DNA of 64,000 nucleotides, taken from the NCBI RefSeq assembly GCF_020042345.1, contig NZ_CP083387.1:3720001-3784000 (forward strand). Direction: 5' to 3'. Source of the DNA: Arachidicoccus terrestris (GTDB lineage Bacteria > Bacteroidota > Bacteroidia > Chitinophagales > Chitinophagaceae). Positions within the stretch are counted from its first letter, which is position 1, and every line of letters starts with the position of its first letter. The translations under genes were made by a program, and so were the position numbers. Positions 26,606-34,626 of this stretch are shown in pieces. The notes beneath the pieces are model-generated. The model ran no database searches and was not told the DNA's origin. It saw only the letters and a list, made by a program, of their open reading frames with translations.

Positions 26606-27472
26606 ATGAAACAAAGAAATTTAACGACAACTATAATCGGATTGGGGCTTATCGGCGGTACCATGGCCTGGGCTTTGAGAGACCACGAGTTGAGTGGACG
26701 TATTATAGGTGTTGATGATAACCCTTTACACAGTAAAAGGGCGCTGGAACTTGGAATAGTTGATGAAATCCTTCCGCTGGAAAAAGCCGTTGCGGCAGCT
26801 GACCTGCTTTTTCTGGCCATTCCGGTAACCAGTGCGGCAGCATTATTGCCAGTTATATTGGATCAGACGGATAAGCAGGTTATTACGGATGTAGGTTCTA
26901 CAAAAAGAGGGCTGGTGACGGCTGCCGAAGGACATCGTAAAAGAGGGCGTTATGTACCGGCGCATCCCATGTGGGGTACTGAATTCAGTGGCCCCGACGC
27001 TGCTTCCCGAAATGTGCTGGAGGGTGTTGTAAATATAATTTGTGACCCGCAGGACAGCGATAAAGACGCATTGGCCTTAGTTGAAAATATATTGAAAGAA
27101 CTGGGCATGCGAATTGTCTATATGGATAGCCTGAGTCACGATACACACTTGGCTTATGTATCTCATATTTCTCATATTTCCAGTTTTGCCCTGGCCAACA
27201 CCGTTTTGGAAAAGGAAAAAGAGGAAGAGACGATCTTTAATCTGGCAAGTTCAGGATTTGAGAGTACGGTCAGGCTCGCTAAAAGTAATAGTGATACATG
27301 GGTGCCTGTATTCAAGCAAAATAAAGAAAATGTGCTGGATGTGTTAAACGAATATATCTCGCAATTAAGGAAATTTAAATCATCGCTGGAAAAAGAGAAC
27401 TGGGATTATTTAAATGAACTTATTGAGTCCTCTAATAAGATTAGAAAGGTTCTGGATAAAAAACAGCAATAA
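26606..27472 (+). CDS. tyrA: Prephenate dehydrogenase
   Basis: Oxidatively decarboxylates prephenate to 4-hydroxyphenylpyruvate on the Tyr branch. The 288-residue protein opens with an NAD(P) motif, IIGLGLIGGTMAWAL. It then has DVGSTKRGLV and HPMWGTEFSG, which contains the prephenate-binding His, and HLAYVSHISHISSFAL in the helical dimer domain. There is no ACT or mutase domain. It begins 14 bases after the aminotransferase and is surely in the same transcript. Confidence 0.95.
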   Translation: MKQRNLTTTIIGLGLIGGTMAWALRDHELSGRIIGVDDNPLHSKRALELGIVDEILPLEKAVAAADLLFLAIPVTSAAALLPVILDQTDKQVITDVGSTKRGLVTAAEGHRKRGRYVPAHPMWGTEFSGPDAASRNVLEGVVNIICDPQDSDKDALALVENILKELGMRIVYMDSLSHDTHLAYVSHISHISSFALANTVLEKEKEEETIFNLASSGFESTVRLAKSNSDTWVPVFKQNKENVLDVLNEYISQLRKFKSSLEKENWDYLNELIESSNKIRKVLDKKQQ

Positions 27473-27533
27473 CAAAAGCGTAAACAAGTCGCAGGCTTCA
27501 GTGAAGAAGGCTGCGCAATTTTAAATACATATA

Positions 27534-29225
27534 ATGATTACATTTGAACAACTGGGACTGGATGATCGTTTGGTAAAGGCTACCAGCGAATTAGGATACA
27601 TCCACCCAACGCCAATACAGGAAAAGGCGATTCCGGTATTACTTGGCGGCACAAGAGATCTGATCGGTCTGGCACAGACCGGAACAGGTAAAACAGCAGC
27701 ATTTTCCTTACCGCTGCTCAGTATTATTAAGGAGGATAAGAAATATCCGCAGGCCCTTATTGTTTGTCCTACGCGTGAGCTATGCTTGCAAATTGTAAAG
27801 GAGATTGTCGGATTTAAAAAATTCATGAAAGAGATCAGTGTCGTGGCTGTTTATGGAGGAGCTTCCATTAGTTTACAGATTCGCGATATTAAAAGAGGGG
27901 TGCAGATTATTGTTGCGACTCCGGGAAGGCTTATTGATCTGATCGAAAGAAAGGCAGTGAACCTGGAAAAAATTCAATACGTTGTACTGGATGAAGCCGA
28001 TGAAATGCTAAACATGGGCTTCCAGGACGATATTGAGTTTATCCTGAAAAACACGCCCATCAGGGAAAGTACCTGGCTGTTCAGTGCCACGATGCCACCA
28101 GCCATACGCAAGGTGTCCAAAAAATATATGGATAATCCGGAAGAGATCACTGTCGGTAAGGCTAATACGGTCAATACAAATATTGATCACCAGTATTACG
28201 TGACTTCTGCGCAGCACCGTTATGAAACTTTAAAACGGCTGATAGATTTTAACCCGGGTATATACGGAATCATCTTTACCCGTACCAAGGCAGATGCCCA
28301 GCAGATTGCTGAAAAATTAACCCGCGAAGGATACGATATCGATGCTTTGCATGGCGATCTGACACAACCACAACGGGACCGTGTCATGAAGCAGTTCAGA
28401 GACCGGAGTCTGCAGCTCCTGATTGCTACAGATGTAGCGGCCAGAGGGATTGATGTAAAAGAAATTACACACGTTATCAATTATGAACTACCGGATGACG
28501 TAGAAGTATATACACATAGAAGCGGCCGTACTGGCCGCGCTGGTTCTACCGGTATCTGTATCAGTATTATTCATTCCAGGGAAAGCTATCGCTTGAAGCA
28601 GATTCAGAAAATTGTACAGGCCCCTTTCAATAAATTGGAAATCCCATCCGGAAAAGATGTATGCCGCAAACAGTTTTTCTATTTTATGGACCGGCTGCTG
28701 AAAGCAGATGTGTCTCATGGAGATTATGAATCCTATGTGCCTATGCTGGAAGAGAAGTTTTCCGATATTTCTAAGGAAGAAGTTTTAAAAAGGGTAGCGG
28801 CACTGGAATTTGACCGGTTTTTGCAATATTATGAAAATGCGGGTGACTTGAATGTGCGGGCTAATGATAACAAAGGCGATAGAAGAGACAGACAGTCGGG
28901 TGGCAGTGGTAGAGACAGAGATCGTAGTGATCGTGGCAGCCGTAATGGAAGAAGAGACAGCCGCGATTTTCAAGGAGACACAACAAGACTCTTTATTAAT
29001 ATTGGCACAAAAGACGGCTTTTATAAAGCCAGCTTCCTGCAGTTCATTCTGGATATGAGTGACCTTAGAAAGGATGTATTGGGGCGCATTGATATGAAAG
29101 AAATGAACTCATGGGTGGAGATCGATAAAAGAGCAGCGGTGCAAATGATCCGCTCTCTGGATGGCAAAAAGTTCAAAGGGCGTAAGATCCGTATGAATGA
29201 TGCAGAAACAGGTGGTCGCCGTTAA
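27534..29225 (+). CDS. DEAD-box RNA helicase with C-terminal RNA-binding domain
   Basis: An ATP-dependent RNA helicase of the DeaD/CsdA-DbpA type (563 residues) with all motifs: AQTGTGKT, PTRELCLQ, DEAD in VLDEADEMLNMGF, SATMP and HRSGRTGRAG. A basic Arg/Gly/Asp-rich linker (RDRDRSDRGSRNGRRDSRD) leads to a DbpA-like RNA-binding domain (RLFINIGTKDGFY to GRKIRMNDAE). Likely roles are ribosome assembly or cold-shock RNA remodelling. It sits within the aromatic gene cluster, 61 bases after tyrA and 52 bases before DAHP synthase, in the same direction. Confidence 0.95.
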   Translation: MITFEQLGLDDRLVKATSELGYIHPTPIQEKAIPVLLGGTRDLIGLAQTGTGKTAAFSLPLLSIIKEDKKYPQALIVCPTRELCLQIVKEIVGFKKFMKEISVVAVYGGASISLQIRDIKRGVQIIVATPGRLIDLIERKAVNLEKIQYVVLDEADEMLNMGFQDDIEFILKNTPIRESTWLFSATMPPAIRKVSKKYMDNPEEITVGKANTVNTNIDHQYYVTSAQHRYETLKRLIDFNPGIYGIIFTRTKADAQQIAEKLTREGYDIDALHGDLTQPQRDRVMKQFRDRSLQLLIATDVAARGIDVKEITHVINYELPDDVEVYTHRSGRTGRAGSTGICISIIHSRESYRLKQIQKIVQAPFNKLEIPSGKDVCRKQFFYFMDRLLKADVSHGDYESYVPMLEEKFSDISKEEVLKRVAALEFDRFLQYYENAGDLNVRANDNKGDRRDRQSGGSGRDRDRSDRGSRNGRRDSRDFQGDTTRLFINIGTKDGFYKASFLQFILDMSDLRKDVLGRIDMKEMNSWVEIDKRAAVQMIRSLDGKKFKGRKIRMNDAETGGRR

Positions 29226-29277
29226 TCAAGAACAACAACTTAAAACAAACATTAATCATCATTAATCATTTTGTAAA

Positions 29278-30366
29278 ATGGAAACAGCAAACATTGCAGC
29301 AAAAAAAGAACAGGTTATGCAAGTGCTGAAAAAGCGTCCGCTGATCATCTCCGGACCTTGCAGTGCAGAGACAGAAGAACAGGTGATGGCCACGGCTTTG
29401 GGATTGAAACAAACAGGCAAAGTGGATATCATACGGGCGGGTATATGGAAACCAAGGACGCGCCCGGGTAGTTTTGAAGGTATTGGAACAAAAGGGCTGC
29501 CCTGGTTGCAGGCAGCTAAGGCTGCGACCGGCTTATTGACTGCCGTAGAGGTAGCTACCCCCAAACAGGCAGAAGATGCCTTACACTTTGGCGTAGATAT
29601 CTTATGGCTGGGAGCCAGAACTACAGTCAATCCATTTAGCGTGCAAGATCTGGCCGATGCGCTGCGCGGGGTAGATGTACCCGTGTTGATTAAAAATCCA
29701 ATCAATCCCGATCTGGAACTTTGGACAGGTGCCGTTGAACGTATTGACCGTGCCGGGATTAAAGATATAGGCCTGATTCACCGCGGTTTTGCTTCTTATG
29801 GTAATAGCGAATACCGTAATGCGCCGATGTGGCATCTGGCTATCGAGATGAAACGTCGCTATCCCGAGTTGTTGTTTATCAATGATCCTTCACATATCTG
29901 TGGTCGTCGTGATAATCTGGTCGCTGTAGCACAGGAAGCGATTGATCTGGATTATGACGGTTTGATCATTGAATCTCATATTGATCCGGATAAAGCCTGG
30001 AGTGATGCGAAACAGCAGGTGACACCTGAAAGACTGGGCGCTATGCTGGATGAGATCGTGTGGCGCAAAGAAACCGTTCATGCGACCGATCATGCCACTC
30101 TGGAGAAATATCGTCAGCAGATCAATCACCTCGATGATGAAATGATCCAGCTGATCGGCCAGCGTATGAAAGTCGCTGATCTGATCGGTAAGTATAAAAA
30201 GGAAAATGGTATTACCATTTTGCAAACGAATCGCTGGAACGAGATCCTGGAGAAGGCCGTTATTAAAGGTGAGAAAAAAGGACTCAGCAAAGAGTTTATC
30301 ACGAAGTATTTTGACGCCATTCATATGGAGAGCATCGCACATCAAAATAAAATAATGAACGATTAA
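29278..30366 (+). CDS. Bifunctional DAHP synthase / chorismate mutase
   Basis: The N-terminal 265 residues form a KDO8P-synthase-like DAHP synthase: PLIISGPCSAETEEQV, RAGIWKPRTRPGSFEG, WLGARTTVNPF, IHRGFASY and DPSHICGRR. It condenses PEP and erythrose 4-phosphate to begin the shikimate pathway. The C-terminal 85 residues (KYRQQINHLDDEMIQLIGQR to the end) are an AroQ-type chorismate mutase, which makes prephenate for PheA and TyrA. The fusion couples first and branch-point steps; in related enzymes prephenate or chorismate feedback acts through the mutase domain. No N-terminal ACT domain is present. Confidence 0.95.
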   Translation: METANIAAKKEQVMQVLKKRPLIISGPCSAETEEQVMATALGLKQTGKVDIIRAGIWKPRTRPGSFEGIGTKGLPWLQAAKAATGLLTAVEVATPKQAEDALHFGVDILWLGARTTVNPFSVQDLADALRGVDVPVLIKNPINPDLELWTGAVERIDRAGIKDIGLIHRGFASYGNSEYRNAPMWHLAIEMKRRYPELLFINDPSHICGRRDNLVAVAQEAIDLDYDGLIIESHIDPDKAWSDAKQQVTPERLGAMLDEIVWRKETVHATDHATLEKYRQQINHLDDEMIQLIGQRMKVADLIGKYKKENGITILQTNRWNEILEKAVIKGEKKGLSKEFITKYFDAIHMESIAHQNKIMND

Positions 30367-30471
30367 TGGTGCTGCATTAACCTGTAATTGCTGTAATGCC
30401 TGCAAAGCAACCTTATCCTCCGGCAAAGACCGGAGGGTAGGTGTGGCTTACTGGCCTTTAAAGAAAAGACC

Positions 30472-31512
30472 TTGAAAAAGACAATTAAATTTAGTTCAGG
30501 CAGCACTGTCTTCCATTTTGACAGTAGTCTGGAAGTTCTGGGAAAGCTGGTGGATAAAAGCACCACCTATATCATTACTGATGATAATGTCTATCATTAC
30601 TATCAGAAGAGGTTAAAGGGGTGGAACGTCCTGCTGATTAAGGCAGGCGAAGCCTTTAAAAATATGGACGCTGTACAGCAACTGACTGGCCAGCTGATCG
30701 AAGCCGGTGCTGATAGAAGATCCACTATTATTGGCATGGGGGGCGGCGTGGTTACTGACATTGCAGGGTTTGTGGCTTCAATTTATTTAAGAGGTGTAGA
30801 CTTTGGATTTATTCCCACTTCTGTTTTAGCCATGGTAGATGCGTCTATTGGCGGCAAAAACGGGGTAGATGTGGGGGTCTTTAAAAACATGGTCGGGAAT
30901 ATCCGTCAACCTCGTTTTTTGTTGTATGACTATAGCCTTCTAAAAACCCTGCCCGATAATGAGTGGATAGGCGGGTTTGCAGAGATAATTAAACATGCCT
31001 GCATCAAAGATGCGGCCATGTTCAAGTTTCTGGAGGAACACTCTTTGAAGGAATATAAAAAGAAGCCTGCACTCTTGAGTGAGTTGATCCAGCGCAATGT
31101 GCTGATTAAAGCTAAAGTGGTACAGAAAGATGAAACTGAACAGGGTGATAGAAAATTGCTTAATTTTGGACATACCCTGGGTCATGCCATTGAAAACACT
31201 TATCAACTCCCGCATGGAGAAGCTGTATCTATCGGCATGGTTGTCGCTGCCTACCTATCTAAAGCCATTCTTGATTTTAAAGAATCGGAAAGGATCGTAA
31301 AACTAGTAAAAGCTTATGGTTTACCTGCTTATTATGATTATGACGCTCAGGACGCGCTGATGAAAATGCGCTCAGATAAAAAACGTGTGAAGGACCAGAT
31401 CCATTTCGTGCTTTTAGAAAAGATCGGTAAGGCTGTTTATCAACCGCTGTCCATGGATCAGATCGCTAGCGTGGTAGAAACAATGGGCGGTTCAGTAACC
31501 TTATCCAAATAA
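30472..31512 (+). CDS. aroB: 3-Dehydroquinate synthase
   Basis: Cyclises DAHP to 3-dehydroquinate with catalytic NAD and a divalent metal. The 346-residue protein has the NAD loop GMGGGVVTDIAGFVASIYLR and PTSVLAMVDASIGGK. Metal ligands come from GFAEIIKHA, FGHTLGHAIE and LPHGEAVSIGM. The start appears to be TTG 30472; no ATG lies in frame close by, and homologues begin at about this position. A 105-base spacer from the preceding gene holds a small hairpin, CCTCCGG/CCGGAGG (30417-30436), without a T tract. Confidence 0.95.
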   Translation: MKKTIKFSSGSTVFHFDSSLEVLGKLVDKSTTYIITDDNVYHYYQKRLKGWNVLLIKAGEAFKNMDAVQQLTGQLIEAGADRRSTIIGMGGGVVTDIAGFVASIYLRGVDFGFIPTSVLAMVDASIGGKNGVDVGVFKNMVGNIRQPRFLLYDYSLLKTLPDNEWIGGFAEIIKHACIKDAAMFKFLEEHSLKEYKKKPALLSELIQRNVLIKAKVVQKDETEQGDRKLLNFGHTLGHAIENTYQLPHGEAVSIGMVVAAYLSKAILDFKESERIVKLVKAYGLPAYYDYDAQDALMKMRSDKKRVKDQIHFVLLEKIGKAVYQPLSMDQIASVVETMGGSVTLSK

Positions 31513-31524
31513 TATATAAGAAAC

Positions 31525-32856
31525 ATGATTTTTGAAAGTATAGAGATTCCATATTCAGTAATCATTCATCCCGGGAAAGTACATGGTGAGATCACTGCTC
31601 CTGCTTCCAAGAGTTCGATGCAGCGGGCAGCTGCGGCTGCGCTTGTCAGCGGTGGTATATCCCTGATTGAAAATCCCGGAATATCCAATGATGACCAGGC
31701 TTCCGTAGGTGTGATAGAAGCGTTGGGGGCATTGGTAGAGATAGAGCCGACGGGTGCTTTAAAAGTGGATGCCACCCATTTGAGTGAAGGTTCTGCAAGA
31801 GATACAGAGGTACATTTCGGAGAAAGCGGTCTTGGAATCAGAATGTTTACTTCTATTGCCGCCCTGCGTCCAGGCAAGATCCGAATCGAGGGGCAGGGCA
31901 GCCTCAGGACTCGCCCGATGGATTTTTTTGATGAGACCTTACCTAAATTAGGTGTTACGGTCAAATCCAATCAGGGCAAATTGCCTTTAGAGATCAAAGG
32001 GCCATTAACGCCAAAAGACATTACCATTGATGGCTCATTAAGTTCTCAGTTTCTGACTGGTTTATTACTGGCTTACGCTGCAGCTGATGCTTCTGATGTG
32101 ACGATCTCGGTGACCGATCTGAAAAGCCGGCCGTATGTGGATCTTACCTTAAAGGTCATGGCTGATTTTGGTCTTAAAATACCTGTTAATCACAATTATG
32201 AGCGCTTTTATTTTGAAAAAGCCGTGCATGCAAAAGGAACAGACCCGACTACATATCAGGTAGAAGGTGACTGGAGCGGCGGCGCCTTTCTGCTGGTTGG
32301 GGGTGCGATCAGGGGACCGGTTACCGTGAAGGGACTGGATACTCAGTCGACTCAAGCGGATAAGGCTATATTGCAGGCGCTGACCGATACCGGTTGCCAG
32401 TTGTCTGTGGCTGAGGACCGGATTGAAATCGGTCCTATGGCGGCAGGCGGCCCACTTAAAGCTTTCCATTTTGATGCAACGGATTGCCCCGATTTATTTC
32501 CACCGTTGGTAGCACTGGCAGCTTATTGCGCAGGTAGGACCGTGATAGAGGGCGTGTCAAGACTCGCTCATAAAGAAAGTAATCGTGCATTGACATTGCA
32601 GGATGAGTTTGCAAAATTCGGTGTAAAGATTGAGCTACAGGATGACCTGATGATCATTGAAGGAAATAACAATGGTCAGTTGTCAGGTGACATCACCACG
32701 CATTCCCGGCATGACCACCGCATCGCGATGGCGGCAGCTATTGCCGCCTTGGGCGCTGCGGGACCAGTGCAGATCGATGAAGCACCAGCCGTGAAAAAGT
32801 CTTATCCTAATTTCTACCGCCACCTTGAGCAATTAGGTGTAACTTTAAGTTATTAA
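31525..32856 (+). CDS. aroA: 3-Phosphoshikimate 1-carboxyvinyltransferase (EPSP synthase)
   Basis: Transfers enolpyruvyl from PEP to shikimate 3-phosphate. The 443-residue protein shows KVHGEITAPASKSSMQRAA for phosphate and shikimate binding, FGESGLGIRMFTSIAAL, GSLSSQFLTGLLLA and DCPDLFPPLVALAA. It ends with SRHDHRIAMAAAIAALG. In Escherichia coli the equivalent of GESG is GNAG; the Glu-Ser-Gly form is found in several Bacteroidota, so this loop may alter inhibitor sensitivity (inference). It begins 12 bases after aroB. Confidence 0.95.
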   Translation: MIFESIEIPYSVIIHPGKVHGEITAPASKSSMQRAAAAALVSGGISLIENPGISNDDQASVGVIEALGALVEIEPTGALKVDATHLSEGSARDTEVHFGESGLGIRMFTSIAALRPGKIRIEGQGSLRTRPMDFFDETLPKLGVTVKSNQGKLPLEIKGPLTPKDITIDGSLSSQFLTGLLLAYAAADASDVTISVTDLKSRPYVDLTLKVMADFGLKIPVNHNYERFYFEKAVHAKGTDPTTYQVEGDWSGGAFLLVGGAIRGPVTVKGLDTQSTQADKAILQALTDTGCQLSVAEDRIEIGPMAAGGPLKAFHFDATDCPDLFPPLVALAAYCAGRTVIEGVSRLAHKESNRALTLQDEFAKFGVKIELQDDLMIIEGNNNGQLSGDITTHSRHDHRIAMAAAIAALGAAGPVQIDEAPAVKKSYPNFYRHLEQLGVTLSY

Positions 32857-32895
32857 TTTTCAATATCAATATTCGGGATCGTAAAAAATCGGATT

Positions 32896-33513
32896 ATGTT
32901 GCAAAGCAAAAAGATAAGGGCTATTTTTACAGACATCGGAGGAGTACTGCTTAATAATGGATGGGACAGACATAAAAGAGCATTAGCGGTGGAAAAGTTC
33001 AGTCTGGACGCGGAGGAGCTGAATGAGAGGCATCATCTGACATTTGATACGTATGAAGAAGGCAAGATTACCCTGGATCAGTATCTGGACCGGGTCATTT
33101 TCTACACCTCCAGGGATTTTACCAGAGAGGATTTCAAAACCTTTATGTACGGACTCTCTGAACCTTTTGAAGATATGATCGAACTGATGAAGAGCCTTAA
33201 AAAACAGCACCAGCTGCATATCGCGGTGGTCAGTAACGAGGGGCGGGAATTAAATGATCATAGGATCCGGCACTTTGGCCTCAATACTTTTGTTGATGCT
33301 TTTATTTCTTCCAGTTTTGTACATATCCGTAAACCGGATGAAGACATTTTCAAACTGGCGCTGGATATTTCGCAGATGAAGCCGGAAGAAGTGGTCTTTA
33401 TCGATGATCGGCCTATGTTCGTACAGGTAGCGGGTTTACTGGGGATTAAAGGTATTATACATAAGCACTATGAGAACACGAAGAGTGAATTGGAGGCCCT
33501 GTTGGCTGGTTAG
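32896..33513 (+). CDS. HAD-superfamily hydrolase (subfamily IA)
   Basis: A 205-residue phosphatase-like protein between aroA and aroC. The nucleophile motif is FTDIGGVLLNNGWD, with Gly rather than Asp at the +2 position, as in the FDLGGV subgroup. Further motifs are VVSNEGRELN (motif II), a Lys in HIRKPDEDIF (motif III) and FIDDRPMFV (motif IV). A helical cap lies between residues 25 and 90. The substrate is unknown. Its position could be accidental or reflect housekeeping of a phosphorylated intermediate. Confidence 0.88.
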   Translation: MLQSKKIRAIFTDIGGVLLNNGWDRHKRALAVEKFSLDAEELNERHHLTFDTYEEGKITLDQYLDRVIFYTSRDFTREDFKTFMYGLSEPFEDMIELMKSLKKQHQLHIAVVSNEGRELNDHRIRHFGLNTFVDAFISSSFVHIRKPDEDIFKLALDISQMKPEEVVFIDDRPMFVQVAGLLGIKGIIHKHYENTKSELEALLAG

Positions 33514-33552
33514 CCTTTTTAAGACGTAACTTTAAATAATATTATAGATAGC

Positions 33553-34554
33553 ATGAATGGATTTGGCAGATTATACAGACTTCATATATTCGGGGAATCC
33601 CATGGCGCATCGGTAGGAATCAATATTGATGGCGTGCCCGCAGGGCTGCCACTGAGAGTAGAGGATTTTATGCCCGACATGGAAAGGCGGAAAGGCGGGA
33701 AACAAAAGGGAGCGACTCCCAGGCAAGAAGCTGATATGCCTATTTTTAAAAGCGGGCTTTTTAATGGATATGCAACAGGGGCACCTATCACCATCTTATT
33801 TGAGAACAATAATACACGCTCCGAAGACTATCAGAAACATCGTTCCCATCCACGGCCAGGGCATGCTGATTTCGTAGCACATGAGAAATTCGGCGGGTTC
33901 GAGGATTTCAGAGGTGGTGGAAGTTTTAGTGCCAGGCTCACTGCTGGTATTGTTGCAGCGGGCGTGATTGCAAAAAAAATACTGGGATCCGGAATAAATA
34001 TTCGGGCGGAGGTTACAGAAATCGGAGGTAGTAAAGATATAGAGGCTGGTCTGGAAGCAGCCATTGCAAAGAAAGACAGTGTCGGGGCAATTATTGAGTG
34101 CCGGGTCACCGGCCTGCCTGTTGGGCTGGGCGAACCCTTCTTTGACAGCGTGGAATCAGAGCTGGCTCATGCGGCGATGGCGATCCCCGCCGTCAGAGGG
34201 GTGGAGTTCGGTACCGGATTTGCGGCTGCTGCGATGTTTGGCCTGGAGCACAATGATGCCATTATAGATATACAGGGCACAACCCGTACCAATCATGCCG
34301 GAGGAGTGGTAGGCGGCATTACCAATGGCAATGAGTTGATTTACAGAATTGCCGTAAAACCTACGTCGTCTACACCGCAGGTCCAAAATACCCTGAACTG
34401 GGAAACCGGGAAAGTTGACGATTTTTCTGTTAAAGGCAGGCATGACCTTTGCGTTGGCCTGCGGGCACCGGTAATTCTGGAAGCTATGACGGCTATTGTA
34501 CTTGTGGACCTGATGATGCTTGCCGGTAAAGTGGATCGGATCTGGAAGGGGTGA
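33553..34554 (+). CDS. aroC: Chorismate synthase
   Basis: Eliminates phosphate from EPSP to give chorismate, needing reduced FMN. The 333-residue protein starts MNGFGRLYRLHIFGESHGAS. It includes RRKGGKQKGATPRQEAD, the FMN/EPSP-site segment RPGHADFVAHEKFGGFEDF, RGGGSFSARLTAG and VVGGITNGNELIYRIAVKPT, and ends with LVDLMMLAG. It is slightly shorter than the common 350-390 residues but no core motif is missing. It is the last gene of the aromatic cluster. The dehydroquinase, shikimate dehydrogenase and shikimate kinase genes are not in this window. Confidence 0.95.
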   Translation: MNGFGRLYRLHIFGESHGASVGINIDGVPAGLPLRVEDFMPDMERRKGGKQKGATPRQEADMPIFKSGLFNGYATGAPITILFENNNTRSEDYQKHRSHPRPGHADFVAHEKFGGFEDFRGGGSFSARLTAGIVAAGVIAKKILGSGINIRAEVTEIGGSKDIEAGLEAAIAKKDSVGAIIECRVTGLPVGLGEPFFDSVESELAHAAMAIPAVRGVEFGTGFAAAAMFGLEHNDAIIDIQGTTRTNHAGGVVGGITNGNELIYRIAVKPTSSTPQVQNTLNWETGKVDDFSVKGRHDLCVGLRAPVILEAMTAIVLVDLMMLAGKVDRIWKG

Positions 34555-34626
34555 GAATGGCGTGATGTCGTCCGATTTTCAGTATTAGGTTGAAAAAGGC
34601 TATTTTTAGCCTCAAATAGACCGACA

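Noticed and set aside
30417-30436. Hairpin before aroB as a terminator
   Set aside because: The 7-bp stem is not followed by T residues, and the aro genes on both sides appear to be one transcription unit.
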